Source of the DNA: JAKZVK01 sp965248255
Lineage (GTDB): Bacteria > Acidobacteriota > Terriglobia > Bryobacterales > UBA6623
Direction: 5' to 3'
DNA length: 64,000 nt
Assembly (NCBI GenBank): GCA_965248255.1
Contig: CBDFIW010000004.1
Location: 3,038,001-3,102,000, forward strand
Shown here: positions 52,986 to 62,015 of the stretch, piece by piece
How positions within the stretch are numbered: position 1 is the stretch's first letter
How the letters are laid out: every line of letters starts with the position of its first letter
The notes under the pieces: model-generated
Databases searched by the model: none
What the model was told of the DNA's origin: nothing
The model's input: the letters and a program-made list of their open reading frames with translations, nothing else
Made by a program: the position numbers and the translations under genes

Positions 52986-54008
52986 ATGAACCCGAGTAAT
53001 CGTGCCCTGCTCGCGGCGACGTGCACCACTTTGTTTTGCTGCGAAGCGGATTCGGTCAGGCCTGCCCCCGACCGTACCCAGACGATTCTGAGTGAGTTCA
53101 GAGCGGCTGCTGCAACTCCGTCGGATCTACCGTTGAGCGCGGACCTTCCTTGTGCTCCGGCCGAGGGATTCCCGGGCGTCACCAACAACCGCTACTACTT
53201 TCTCAGCGAGGTGGGAGGCTGCCCCAACCTCCCGTGCTTCCTCAACGAGGTCGCCGGCACTCCGCACTCCAATGCAACTCTCATCATCGACCAGCAGTGC
53301 ACTCTGTTCCATACACTGCGGCTCCCATCTCGTTTCACGCTGGCCGGAGTCGGAATGGCCGGTGAAGGTTCCTTGGTATTCGAGGGCATCAGCGCCAACT
53401 CCTCGGCGATCATCGTCGAGGATGCGATAGCGCAGGGCGGCAACTCTGAGACGACGATCCGAGACCTGGCCATCTTTGGCGACTTCGCGGGCGACCCGGA
53501 GCAGACGGTCGCGGGGCTCAACGTTTCGGGTGGCAACATCGTCCGAATCAACAATGTTCGGATCTCCGGCTTTACTCTCGGCATCTACGGCGAGCAGGCC
53601 TTTTCGGTGCTGGTGAGCGAATCCAACGTATCCGCCAATGACATCAATGTGGCCCTCGCCACCGACACCAACCATTGGCGCATTCAGAACAGCGTCATGA
53701 GCCAAGCCAGCGAGTGGAGCGTCTACGTACTGGGGCCCGCCAACGACCAAGTGATCTCTGGTACACGGTTCGAAGGGAGCCAACAGGGCGCTGTGCGGCT
53801 GGGTAGCTACGGGGCGATGCTGATGAACAATCGCTTCGAAAGCAACAACGACGGAGCGGGCGAGGGCAGCATCGGTATTCAGGTCGACCCCGGCGCCCAA
53901 AGGACAAGAATCATCTCAAACATCTTTTCCACCGACACTGTCGTCGACCAGGGAGAAGATACCGTCTGCATCGCCAACATCTTCGAAGGGGCCCTGGGAT
54001 GCGGGTAG
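52986..54008 (+). CDS. Secreted right-handed beta-helix (pectate-lyase-like fold) protein
   Basis: 340 residues from ATG 52986 (GGAGGT nine bases upstream). The N-terminus has a short hydrophobic stretch with cysteines (LLAATCTTLFCCEA), possibly a lipoprotein signal. Residues about 100-330 are parallel beta-helix turns: FTLAGVGMAGEGSLVFEGIS, ETTIRDLAIFGDF, NIVRINNVRISGFTLGIYG, VLVSESNVSANDINVALATD and AMLMNNRFESNNDG. Four or more cysteines suggest disulfides. No catalytic residues were identified, so it may be an adhesin or a polysaccharide-binding/lyase protein. Confidence 0.6.
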   Translation: MNPSNRALLAATCTTLFCCEADSVRPAPDRTQTILSEFRAAAATPSDLPLSADLPCAPAEGFPGVTNNRYYFLSEVGGCPNLPCFLNEVAGTPHSNATLIIDQQCTLFHTLRLPSRFTLAGVGMAGEGSLVFEGISANSSAIIVEDAIAQGGNSETTIRDLAIFGDFAGDPEQTVAGLNVSGGNIVRINNVRISGFTLGIYGEQAFSVLVSESNVSANDINVALATDTNHWRIQNSVMSQASEWSVYVLGPANDQVISGTRFEGSQQGAVRLGSYGAMLMNNRFESNNDGAGEGSIGIQVDPGAQRTRIISNIFSTDTVVDQGEDTVCIANIFEGALGCG

Positions 54009-54221
54009 GAGGGTTGCGTCAGGCATCGATGTCCCCCCCTGTCGGACCATGCTCTAACGAGAAAGACGAGGTAAGATCGACCGGCGCGGCCACCTGTCGG
54101 GTGCGGGCAGTGAAGGTCGCAAGTCTGCTCGAGCCCTGCGACACGCGCGTCCGGTAAACCCGCCTTACTTTGGTTCAAGGCTTACGGACGGATCCGGACC
54201 GAACCCCTCCCAAACGGCTGA

Positions 54222-54227
54222 TATAAT
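54222..54227 (+). promoter_or_regulatory. Minus-10 TATAAT just upstream of psd
   Basis: A perfect TATAAT ends 12 bases before the psd ATG at 54240, and no Shine-Dalgarno sequence lies between. The minus-35 position is poor. The transcript would have a leader of only a few bases. Confidence 0.45.
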
Positions 54228-54239
54228 AGCTCTGCTGTC

Positions 54240-54863
54240 ATGACCCTTCGCATCGTCAGGGATGGCATCTACTATGGGCTAGGCCTCACGGGTGCGGGTC
54301 TGTTGATCGGCATCCTGTTTTCACCGGCATGGAGCACGCCGTTCTTTCTGACAGCGGCGTTCTGCCTCTACTTCTTCCGGGATCCCGAAAGGCTGATCCC
54401 TGAAGGGCCGGTGGCGGTATCGCCGGCCGATGGCAAAGTCGTCGATGTTCGAGCCCTGGACAACGGCTCTCGCCGCATCAGCGTCTTCCTCAACATCTTC
54501 GACGTGCACGTCAACCGGGTTCCGATCGCCGGCAAGATCACGGACCGGAACTACCAGCGGGGACGCTTCCTGATGGCCCATCGTGCCGACGCCTCGGCCG
54601 AGAACGAACAGAATGCACTGCAGATCGAGGGGGACGGCGTGACCGTCGTCGTCAAACAGATCGCCGGCTTGATCGCGCGCCGCATCGTTTGCCATAAGCA
54701 GGTCGGCGAGTCGGTTGAGAAGGGCGAGCGCTTCGGCCTGATCAAGTTTGGGTCGAGGATGGACATCTTTCTAGGTCCGGAGTGGGACCTGACGGTCCGG
54801 GCCGGCGACCGGTCAAGGGTGGAAGCTCTGTCATTGCACGTCTTCGGGAGTAAGCGAACATGA
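54240..54863 (+). CDS. psd: Phosphatidylserine decarboxylase proenzyme (short type)
   Basis: 207 residues. Converts phosphatidylserine to phosphatidylethanolamine at the inner membrane; the proenzyme self-cleaves before a serine that becomes the pyruvoyl cofactor. The cleavage motif is FGSR in GLIKFGSRMDIFL near residue 177. N-terminal membrane helices (YGLGLTGAGLLIGILFSPAW; FFLTAAFCLYFFRDPER) and the core FLNIFDVHVNRVPIAGKI are typical of the short psd type. It overlaps pssA by four bases, so the two consecutive steps of PE synthesis are translationally coupled. Confidence 0.95.
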   Translation: MTLRIVRDGIYYGLGLTGAGLLIGILFSPAWSTPFFLTAAFCLYFFRDPERLIPEGPVAVSPADGKVVDVRALDNGSRRISVFLNIFDVHVNRVPIAGKITDRNYQRGRFLMAHRADASAENEQNALQIEGDGVTVVVKQIAGLIARRIVCHKQVGESVEKGERFGLIKFGSRMDIFLGPEWDLTVRAGDRSRVEALSLHVFGSKRT

Positions 54864-55723
54864 CCCAGGCAGCGCGGAAGACTCCCACCCGGCGGACCTA
54901 CGCCTTGCCGACGATCTTCACGGTCGGGACCCTGTTTTGCGGCTACTACTGCCTGGTGAAGACGCTGCAAGCTCTTTCGCTGCCCGCGGATCAGCTCGGC
55001 GAAGCCGCCCGGCTCTACAACTACGCCTCGCTGGCGATCGGGTTGGGCGTTTTCACCGACGGCATGGACGGGCGGGTGGCGCGGATCACCGGAGCGGTGA
55101 GCGATTTCGGCCGCGAGATTGACTCCCTGGCGGACGTGATCACCTTCGGCGTGGCGCCGGCGATGTTGGCGGTCGCTTGGGGCATTCGCGCACCCGAGTT
55201 GAACGCCCACCCCCTCCTTGCGAGCTGGTTGCCGGCCATCGGCTACCTGATGACGTTCCTCTACCTGACGTGTGGCGCGGCTCGCTTGGCTCGTTTCAAC
55301 GTTCAGAAGAACCCCCGGCCGAAGAATCCGGGCCGGCCCAATAGACGGTACTTCGTGGGGTTGCCGATTCCACCCGCGGCGGGGATGCTGGCCGCGGTCG
55401 TCCATTTCAACGACGGCTACCCGATCCGCTTTTGGTGGCCGCAAGGCATCCTTTGGCTGGGGCTGATCGCGGGGCTGGCTTTCCTGATGGTCTCGACGTG
55501 GCGCTACACCAGCTTGAAGGACATCGGCTTCTTCCAGATTCCATCCCTGGTGATGGTCGTGGTCTTCGCGGCGCTCATCTTCCTGATCTGGAACTTCTCG
55601 CAAGTCTTTTTGCTCGCCATGGCTTCCGCGTTCGTCCTGAGCGGAGTGGTCACGCGAGTTGCGGGTCATGTGAACCACCGCTTCCGGCAGCGCCGGCATT
55701 CCCCTGACGCCGCCCCGAGCTAG
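54860..55723 (+). CDS. pssA: CDP-diacylglycerol-serine O-phosphatidyltransferase
   Basis: 287 residues, integral membrane CDP-alcohol phosphotransferase, making phosphatidylserine. The family motif D-G-x2-A-R-x8-G-x3-D-x3-D is met by DGMDGRVARITGAVSDFGRE followed by IDSLAD. Several membrane helices follow. The start ATG overlaps the psd stop. lptE follows 11 bases downstream. Confidence 0.95.
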   Translation: MTQAARKTPTRRTYALPTIFTVGTLFCGYYCLVKTLQALSLPADQLGEAARLYNYASLAIGLGVFTDGMDGRVARITGAVSDFGREIDSLADVITFGVAPAMLAVAWGIRAPELNAHPLLASWLPAIGYLMTFLYLTCGAARLARFNVQKNPRPKNPGRPNRRYFVGLPIPPAAGMLAAVVHFNDGYPIRFWWPQGILWLGLIAGLAFLMVSTWRYTSLKDIGFFQIPSLVMVVVFAALIFLIWNFSQVFLLAMASAFVLSGVVTRVAGHVNHRFRQRRHSPDAAPS

Positions 55724-55734
55724 GCCGGCCACCC

Positions 55735-56316
55735 GTGTCCGCCCCCGACCTTCCGTCCATGCCTGGAAGACCGTCCGCCGTGTTCAGACTGCTCGTTCTT
55801 TTACGGTGTTTGGCGCCCGGCTTGGCCGCGACGTTGCTGACCGCATCCTGCGGCTATCATATCGCCGGGCGGGCCGACACGCTACCCGACACGATTGAAG
55901 TGATCGCAATCCCGGCCTTCCAGAACGCGACGACGGAGTTCAAGATCGAGCAGTACATGACCCAGGCGGTGTTTCGCGAGTTCATCAGCCGGACACGCTA
56001 CCGAGTAGTGAGTGAAGAAGCCCTCGCGGATGCGTCGCTGCGAGGGGTCGTGGTCAACTTTTTTGTCTACCCGGTGATCTTCGACCCGGTGACCGGCCGC
56101 GCGACGAGCATTGCCACTCTTACGCAAATGCGGCTCAGCCTGCTCGACCGGAAAACGGGCGAGGTGCTGTATGAGAACAACAATTTCGAGCATCGCGAGC
56201 ACTACGAGGTCAGCACGGACCCCGACGCTTATTTTGAAGAGCGGCAGTCGGCCCTACGGCGCTCGAGCCAAGCGGCTGCCCGCACCCTCGTGTCCGCCGT
56301 GCTGGAGCGCTTCTAG
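55735..56316 (+). CDS. lptE: LPS-assembly lipoprotein LptE
   Basis: 193 residues from GTG 55735. A signal peptide ends in a lipobox (LLTASC), so the mature protein begins CGYHIAGRADTLPDTI. This CGYH start plus AIPAFQNATTEFKIEQYMTQ and REFISRTRYRVVSEEALADA are the classic LptE (RlpB) pattern. It forms the outer-membrane LPS translocon with LptD. The gene next to it, holA, is also its usual neighbour in many genomes. Confidence 0.88.
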   Translation: MSAPDLPSMPGRPSAVFRLLVLLRCLAPGLAATLLTASCGYHIAGRADTLPDTIEVIAIPAFQNATTEFKIEQYMTQAVFREFISRTRYRVVSEEALADASLRGVVVNFFVYPVIFDPVTGRATSIATLTQMRLSLLDRKTGEVLYENNNFEHREHYEVSTDPDAYFEERQSALRRSSQAAARTLVSAVLERF

Positions 56317-56317
56317 C

Positions 56318-57376
56318 ATGAAGCCACGGAAGTTTCTCCAGCAGATCAAGACCTCATCACCGGCGGCGGGATATCTGTTTCTCGGCAACGAGCAGTTCTA
56401 TCGAGATCTGTGTCGCCGGGCGCTCTCCGAGGCCGTCCTTGGCGGGGACTCGGCAGCCGAGCGGCAAGCCGAAGCCGTGGCCGAGTTCGATCTCTCCCAA
56501 CAGCCCATCGAGACGCTGCTCGATGATGCTCGGACGCTGTCGCTTTTTGCCAGGTCCCGTTTGATCGTCGGCCTCCATGCGGAAGCGGCCCTGCCGAAGC
56601 GCGTTACCTCCGGCGGTTCGGCCGAGACCGAGGCGCTGCGCCGTTACTTCGACAACCCCACCCCGGGCGTGGTTGTCGTTCTCGAGGCCACACGGCATGA
56701 CTGGTCCGAGCGAGACGATAAGGCGAAGATCGAGCGTGTCGCGAAGTTCTTCACCGCCCTCCCCGAGCGTATCGACCTCGAGAAGCTCTCCTCGAGCGAG
56801 GCCATGGCCGCGGCCGGGGCCATGGCGAAGCGGCTGCCATTGAACATCGGGCAAGAGACGCTCGCCGAGTTGGTCGAGTTGCTGGCCGCGGACATGGGCC
56901 GCATCGCCAACGAACTCGAGAAGCTCTCGCTCTACGCGGGCAAAGAGACGCCCGTCACCAGCGCTGACATCGAAGTGCTGGTCCCGGAAGCGCGGCAGAG
57001 CGGCATGTATGAATTCTCCGACGCTCTCTCGCGCAAGGATCGTCGCCGGGCACTGGAAGTTCTCGACACCTTGGCCGGCACGGGCGAGTACTGGCCCATC
57101 CAAATCAACCTTCTCGCCGGCCTGTTTCGCCACGCTTTGGTTGTGAGCGAGCAGAAGCTCCGAAACCCGCAAGACATCGGCCGCTTCTTTCAAGGCCACG
57201 GCATGCGCATGTGGCCGACTCGCGCGCGCCAGGTCCTCGACATCGCCCGGCGCTTCACCAGGACCGAACTCGAGACCGCGCTCCGCCGGTTATTTCACGC
57301 TGATCGCGACCTGCGCCGAGAGCGCCCCGACGACCGCCTCATCATGGAGCAGCTTGTGTTGCGCCTGACGAGCTGA
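56318..57376 (+). CDS. holA: DNA polymerase III delta subunit
   Basis: 352 residues from ATG 56318, one base past the lptE stop. Clamp-loader wrench subunit that opens the beta sliding clamp. The N-terminal AAA-like domain has AAGYLFLGNEQFYRDLCRRA and RTLSLFARSRLIVGLHAEA; the middle has LNIGQETLAELVELLAADMG, RIANELEKLSLYAG; the C-terminal domain has MYEFSDALSRKDRRRALEVL. Gene order lptE-holA is conserved in diverse bacteria. Confidence 0.93.
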   Translation: MKPRKFLQQIKTSSPAAGYLFLGNEQFYRDLCRRALSEAVLGGDSAAERQAEAVAEFDLSQQPIETLLDDARTLSLFARSRLIVGLHAEAALPKRVTSGGSAETEALRRYFDNPTPGVVVVLEATRHDWSERDDKAKIERVAKFFTALPERIDLEKLSSSEAMAAAGAMAKRLPLNIGQETLAELVELLAADMGRIANELEKLSLYAGKETPVTSADIEVLVPEARQSGMYEFSDALSRKDRRRALEVLDTLAGTGEYWPIQINLLAGLFRHALVVSEQKLRNPQDIGRFFQGHGMRMWPTRARQVLDIARRFTRTELETALRRLFHADRDLRRERPDDRLIMEQLVLRLTS

Positions 57377-57472
57377 GCCGAATCGGCTTGCGGACGGATC
57401 TGGTTCTGATAATGTCTCAGGCTCCAACCGGAATGGATGACCGGGAGACGACCCGGTTCCGCGATTTCACGT

Positions 57473-59029
57473 CTACTCCGGCCCCTCTGTCGGCGGCAGC
57501 GACGACCGCCAGCCGTCGCGCAGCATACCCGAGAGGCCGTTTACCAAGCTGAGGTTCTCCGGGCGGTTGGCGATGTTCGCCGTCTCGTGGGGATCGGTCT
57601 CGTAGTCATACAATTCGGCAGACTGGAACGGTGCGTCGTCGGCGCGCCACTCGGTGTAGCGGTAGCGGCGGGTGCGCATCGACTGTCCCATGCCACGGCC
57701 GACGCCGGGGATCTGGCGCGGGTATTGGCTAAAGGCAGCACGCTTCCACAAACGCTCGGGGTCGTCGATGAGCGGCACGAAGCTCGATCCCTCAAGGCCG
57801 TCAGGGCGGGGAAGGCCGCACAGCTCACAGAGTGAAGGATAGATATCAACGAACTCGGTCAACCCCTCTGTCGTCTTGCCCTTGTTCAGGCGGCCCGGGG
57901 CGCTGACGATGAGGGGCGAGCGCGTGGCGGCTTCGAAGTTGGTGTGCTTGTTCCAAAGGCCATGGTCACCAAGATGGTAGCCATGGTCTCCCCACAGCAC
58001 GATGACCGTGCGCTCACGCAGCCCCAGTCGGTCGAGCGCGTTGACCACCCGACCGATCTGCGCGTCCACGTAGCTCACCGAGGCGCGATAGCCACGAATC
58101 AACTCACGCGCCTTCTTCTCCCCAATCGGGCCGTCCTGGGGGATATCGAGATATCCTCGCATCTCGCCCGAATTATGCAGCGCGTACGGCGGCGCGTCGG
58201 CCGGGGCGTCGGTGAACTCCGCCGGCTCGATCTCTGATTCCGGGTGCAGGTCGTAGTATTTCTCCGGCGCGACGAACGGCAAGTGAGGCTTGAGGAATCC
58301 CGCGGCCAGAAAGAAGCGGCGACTCTTCAACTGATCGAGCGCCCCGACGACGGCGTCGGCGGTCATGCCGTCAGGCAGAGCGTGGTCGGGGACGGCACGG
58401 CTCTCCCAACTCGGCATGCCCCAACCGCGCTGTCCCTCGACCCTGGGCTTACGCTTGGAGGGCTCGTAGTAGAAGCGCTCATTCGACCTCCAGCCGGTTT
58501 CGCGCAACTCACTCCACTTGCGCGCCGTGAAGGCCCGGCTCTCGGGACTGTCCCAGCGATGGAAAGCGGGGATCCAGGAGGCGACGCTCCACGAAGGATA
58601 GTCGTCCATAGCCGGCTTGTGATAGATCTTGCTGAACGCCGCCGTCACATAACCGTGCTTCATGAAGTGCTGCGGCAGAGTGACGGCGTTGGGCCGATAG
58701 CGCCGGAAGTGCGTTTCAAGGTCGTAGACTCTCGTGGAGTCGGGCCGCAGACCGGTCAACAGCGATGTGCGCGAGGGGCTGCAGACCGCCTGCTGGCAGT
58801 AGGTATGGTTGAATACCATCCCCTCGGCCGCCAGCGCGTCGAGGTGGGGCGTGCGTGCGTTCGGGACCCCGTGACAGCCGAGAGAGGGCCGCAGGTCGTC
58901 GACCGCGATGAAAAGGACGTTGAGCTCAGGGGGTTTCTTCTGCTTGGCGGAAGCACTCCGACCGAGAGCCGCGGCTGAAACCGCGCCCCCGGCCGTGCGT
59001 AGCCAATCTCGGCGTGAGTAGGTGGACAT
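57473..59029 (-). CDS. Type I sulfatase, S1 family (iduronate-2-sulfatase-like), Tat-exported
   Basis: 518 residues from ATG 59029. Twin-arginine signal (SRRDWLRTAGGAVSAAALG). Metal ligands FIAVDDLRP (42-45 AVDD) and WGDHGYHLGDHG. The cysteine of C-S-P-S-R (C83) is the site of formylglycine formation. FVDIYPSLCELCGLPRPDGL and NIANRPENLSLV complete the family pattern; closest to the iduronate-2-sulfatase/choline-sulfatase group. It removes sulfate esters from sugars outside the cytoplasm. No formylglycine-generating enzyme gene is in the window. An upstream in-frame ATG (59107) would precede the Tat motif by 26 residues and is less likely. Confidence 0.93.
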   Translation of the reverse strand: MSTYSRRDWLRTAGGAVSAAALGRSASAKQKKPPELNVLFIAVDDLRPSLGCHGVPNARTPHLDALAAEGMVFNHTYCQQAVCSPSRTSLLTGLRPDSTRVYDLETHFRRYRPNAVTLPQHFMKHGYVTAAFSKIYHKPAMDDYPSWSVASWIPAFHRWDSPESRAFTARKWSELRETGWRSNERFYYEPSKRKPRVEGQRGWGMPSWESRAVPDHALPDGMTADAVVGALDQLKSRRFFLAAGFLKPHLPFVAPEKYYDLHPESEIEPAEFTDAPADAPPYALHNSGEMRGYLDIPQDGPIGEKKARELIRGYRASVSYVDAQIGRVVNALDRLGLRERTVIVLWGDHGYHLGDHGLWNKHTNFEAATRSPLIVSAPGRLNKGKTTEGLTEFVDIYPSLCELCGLPRPDGLEGSSFVPLIDDPERLWKRAAFSQYPRQIPGVGRGMGQSMRTRRYRYTEWRADDAPFQSAELYDYETDPHETANIANRPENLSLVNGLSGMLRDGWRSSLPPTEGPE

Positions 59030-59166
59030 CGAATCTTCGAGTGGCGTATGAACCCGTCCTGCCGGACGGGGCTCCGTTTCGCGTGGGTGCGGAGTGACAG
59101 GACTCAAAGCGGAACTCCGATGTCCAGCCGTGCCCTTATCTAGTTTCGCGCAAAGAGAGCATCTGG

Positions 59167-60348
59167 TTAGCCGGCGAGAGCCCGCTCCAAGTCGGCCTCT
59201 ATGTCTTCCACCGCCTCGATGCCGACCGAGAGCCGCAGCAGATTCTCACGAATGCCGAGGCGTTCACGCTGCTTTGGCGCCAGGTCCCGATGGGTACTCA
59301 TGGCCGGATAGAGCACCAGCGTATGTACGTCGCCCAGCGTAGTGGCCCGCACGACGAGTTGCAGTGCGTCGATGAAGCCGAAGATCTCCGGCTGCTTGGC
59401 GTCCTTGATCTCGAAACTCACGACCGCCCCGGCGAGGCCGTCAGGCAGCAGCCTCTTGACGGTGGCGGCGTCCGGATGGCGCGGGTCGCCCGGGAAATGC
59501 ACTTTCTCAACGCGCGGATGCTGGCTCAGCCAGGCGGCCACTTGGCAGGCGTTGCGGCACTGCCGCTCGATGCGCAGCGGCAACGTCTTGATGCCGCGCA
59601 TCGTGAGGTATGCCTCAAATGGCCCTAGGTTCGGCCCCAGCGTGCGCGTCAGCGCTTCTAACACCGCGCGGTGCTCCTCGCGCGCCACGACCACCCCGCC
59701 GAGGACGTCCCCATGCCCGGCGAGGAACTTCGTGGCGCTGTGGACCACGAAATCCGCCTCGAACTGCATGGGCTGCATCAGGACCGGCGTGGTGAAGGTC
59801 GCATCGACAATCACTGTCGCCGCGTAGCGGTGGGCCATCTCGATGATCTTGTCGATCTCTGGTACCCGAAGCAGCGGGTTCGATATCGTCTCGACCAGCA
59901 CGCAGGCCGGCTTTTCCTCTGCCACGACGGCCTCGAAGGCCTCCAGATCGCAGGGTTCCGAGAACCGCACGGCGACACCAGCCGGCTCAAGCACGTTCAA
60001 CAGCATCGTGAGCGTTTGCCCGTAGAGCACATTCGCCGCGACAATCGACTTGCGGCGATCGGTGATCGCGGCCAACAGCGCCAGATGCAGAGCCGCCATG
60101 CCCGAGGACGTCGCAACGGCCAGGTCTCCTCCCTCGAGCGTCGCCATCAGCTCTTCGAGAGCCGCCGTCGTAGGGTTGCCGTAGCGCGAGTAGCCGTGGC
60201 CGGCGGCTTCGTCCCGGAAAACCCGGTCGAGGTCCTCAACGTGCTCGTAGTAGTAGCTCGACGCTCCGTAGATCGGCGTCGTCGTTGGGATGTACTCACC
60301 CGGTTTCTTGCGGTCGCCGGCGTGAACGGCTAGGGTATCAAGCTTCAT
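59167..60348 (-). CDS. Cystathionine gamma-synthase/beta-lyase-type PLP enzyme
   Basis: 393 residues from ATG 60348. Trans-sulfuration family (Cys/Met metabolism): TLAVHAGDRKKPGEYIPTTT, GYSRYGNPTTAALEELMATL, VATSSGMAALHLAL, ISNPLLRVPEI and the PLP-binding lysine in HSATKFLAGHGDVLGG. The C-terminal LLRLSVGIEAVEDIEADLER is typical. It could be cystathionine gamma-synthase, cystathionine lyase or an O-acetylhomoserine sulfhydrylase; sequence alone does not decide. A minus-10-like TATAAT (60387-60392, minus strand) lies 39 bases upstream. Confidence 0.9.
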   Translation of the reverse strand: MKLDTLAVHAGDRKKPGEYIPTTTPIYGASSYYYEHVEDLDRVFRDEAAGHGYSRYGNPTTAALEELMATLEGGDLAVATSSGMAALHLALLAAITDRRKSIVAANVLYGQTLTMLLNVLEPAGVAVRFSEPCDLEAFEAVVAEEKPACVLVETISNPLLRVPEIDKIIEMAHRYAATVIVDATFTTPVLMQPMQFEADFVVHSATKFLAGHGDVLGGVVVAREEHRAVLEALTRTLGPNLGPFEAYLTMRGIKTLPLRIERQCRNACQVAAWLSQHPRVEKVHFPGDPRHPDAATVKRLLPDGLAGAVVSFEIKDAKQPEIFGFIDALQLVVRATTLGDVHTLVLYPAMSTHRDLAPKQRERLGIRENLLRLSVGIEAVEDIEADLERALAG

Positions 60349-60386
60349 GGAACGCGCCTGAGGCGCCAATCCGGCCAGCAGCCTCG

Positions 60387-60392
60387 ATTATA
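60387..60392 (-). promoter_or_regulatory. Minus-10 TATAAT upstream of the PLP enzyme gene
   Basis: A perfect TATAAT on the minus strand (plus-strand ATTATA), about 39 bases before the ATG at 60348. The minus-35 is not clear. Confidence 0.4.
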
Positions 60393-60539
60393 GGCTGTGG
60401 CGCAACGCTCCAGCCTCCCTGCAATATTCGACGGTGCGATTCGTCGCGAGACAGGATCGCTACCTGCCGCCGTTGTGCCAATTCAGGGACCCGGATCCCG
60501 ACGAATCGGGGAGATTTGCGCCACCTGGGCGCGGTTCTA

Positions 60540-61607
60540 TCACCCCATTTGACACGCCCTGAGCAGTACCTCGTGCGTGATGAGGTCGTGCTCGACGGAG
60601 TAGTTGGGTTCCTCCCCATCGCGGATGACGCCGGCGAGGACTTTGAAGTCCGGCTCGTAGGGCGCTCGCTTCGGCTTCGGGATATCGATCGTCTGCCGCC
60701 CGCGCTGATACGGGCCCTTGGGATGCTGCAGATCGAAATGCACTCGTAACTCGGGAGAGAGCGGCCGCACGGCCGCCGTGCCTTCGGTGCCAAGGATCTC
60801 GAAGGTCCGGTAGCGGCCACCGTTCGGCTGCTGGGCGGCGATATAGACCTCTGCCATGGCCTTTTGGAACTCGAGGACCGCGAGCGTGTTGTCGGCGAGA
60901 TCATCGTTGACCGTCGAGTCATGCCGGATCCAGCTCTTGATCGTCTTGGGTCTGCCAAGCAGATGGACGATGCGGTCGATCATGTGCGAACCAAGATCGA
61001 ACATGATCCCGCCTGGGTAGGCGGCGTCGTAGAGGCGTGCGTCACCACCCAGTGGCTTGTTGATGGTGGCGCGCACCATGTAAATGTGACCGAGCCAACC
61101 CTCGCTGGCGGCCTCGATCGCCTTCTGCATCGCGGGGTGGTAACGCCACTGATAGCCAATCTGGACTACCCGGTTTCTCTTCCCAGCTTCGCCGAGCAGC
61201 TTCTTGAGCGCCTCGAGGCTGTCTCCCGGCGGTTTGTCGAGGTGCACAAACTTGCCGGCGGCTACGCACTTCCGTGCATATTCGATGTTGAGATTCTTGC
61301 GGACGTCGGATTCGACCGCGATCACCTCGATGGAAGAATCTTCGAGCATCTCTTTTTCTGAGAGCCAGCGGACACCTTGATACACCTCATGCCGCCGAGG
61401 CTGAGATTCGTCGGGCTCGCAGATGCCGACGAGCTCGTACTCGCCCATTTCGCGCAACGTCCGCACCTTTCCGCGGGCGTGGCCGTGGCCAATGCCGTAG
61501 ACTGCCGCGCGGATCTGCTTCGGCGCCGAAGCCGCCGTCAATGCACCAGCGCCCGATGCCGCAATGAACGTCCTGCGACCCAATCTTGATGGAGAATCGG
61601 TTGACAT
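60540..61607 (-). CDS. Gfo/Idh/MocA-family oxidoreductase with Tat-type signal
   Basis: 355 residues from ATG 61607. Tat-like signal GRRTFIAASGAGALTAAS, then the Rossmann fold (IRAAVYGIGHGHARGKVRTL) and the typical EKP-type segment FVHLDKPPGDSLEALKKLLG; NRVVQIGYQWRYHP and the C-terminal sheet domain with GGIMFDLGSHMIDRIVHLLG. Probably an NAD(P)-dependent sugar oxidoreductase acting in the periplasm, as common in Planctomycetota and related bacteria. No ribosome site; a minus-10-like TACAAT ends 11 bases before the ATG. Confidence 0.88.
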   Translation of the reverse strand: MSTDSPSRLGRRTFIAASGAGALTAASAPKQIRAAVYGIGHGHARGKVRTLREMGEYELVGICEPDESQPRRHEVYQGVRWLSEKEMLEDSSIEVIAVESDVRKNLNIEYARKCVAAGKFVHLDKPPGDSLEALKKLLGEAGKRNRVVQIGYQWRYHPAMQKAIEAASEGWLGHIYMVRATINKPLGGDARLYDAAYPGGIMFDLGSHMIDRIVHLLGRPKTIKSWIRHDSTVNDDLADNTLAVLEFQKAMAEVYIAAQQPNGGRYRTFEILGTEGTAAVRPLSPELRVHFDLQHPKGPYQRGRQTIDIPKPKRAPYEPDFKVLAGVIRDGEEPNYSVEHDLITHEVLLRACQMG

Positions 61608-61714
61608 AGGTAGCTCGGATTGTAGCATTGCGCCCCCCGTTGGGCAGCGCAAGAGACGGAGCGCTTCACCGCCACTGCAACTCACCCTAATCCGTCCATA
61701 GGCTTGCTGGTAAC

Positions 61715-61805
61715 AGAGGAGCCGAGTCCGCGAAGCGGACGTTTGAATGTCCCTACCGGGACTTACGACAAATAATCCGGAGCCCCGGCAGGGGCGTTTG
61801 AGCCG
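61715..61805. repeat. Hairpin repeat family, copy R5
   Basis: AGAGGAGCCGAGTCCGCGAA followed by GCGGACG, the same block as copy R4 at 45102, then AATGTCCCTACCGGGACTT and GGAGCCCCGGCAGGGGCG, each a short hairpin. The block order matches the family. Confidence 0.6.
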
Positions 61806-61903
61806 TCTCTCTCGGACACTACTGAGTGGGGAAGACTAAAACTGGCGGGTGCCTCGAGCCCTGCCCCTCGCGTCATGGCGGAGGTCCGATTCGCAGGATG
61901 TGT

Positions 61904-61909
61904 TATACT
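61904..61909 (+). promoter_or_regulatory. Candidate minus-10 (TATACT) of the RRM gene
   Basis: TGTTATACT contains TATACT (five of six consensus bases). The minus-35 region is weak. It predicts a long leader before ATG 62016, a feature often seen for cold-inducible RNA-binding proteins. Confidence 0.35.
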
Positions 61910-62015
61910 CACGAGGTCTTTTTGTATCGCGGACCCCCTCCTTTTTGTGTCCCAGCGCGCTTTGTAGGTGCTACGGGTTAGCGAAAGACAATCCGAGCAG
62001 GAAGACTTCACCCGA

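Larger units (their letters stand above)
61608..62015 (+). other. Intergenic region: hairpin repeat, then the RRM gene leader
   Basis: Divergent region between the oxidoreductase and the RRM gene. A minus-10-like TACAAT (plus-strand ATTGTA 61619-61624) serves the oxidoreductase. Hairpin-repeat copy R5 occupies 61715-61805. TATACT (61904-61909, with TG upstream) is a candidate minus-10 for the RRM gene, giving a leader of about 100 nt. No gene is seen. Confidence 0.55.
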
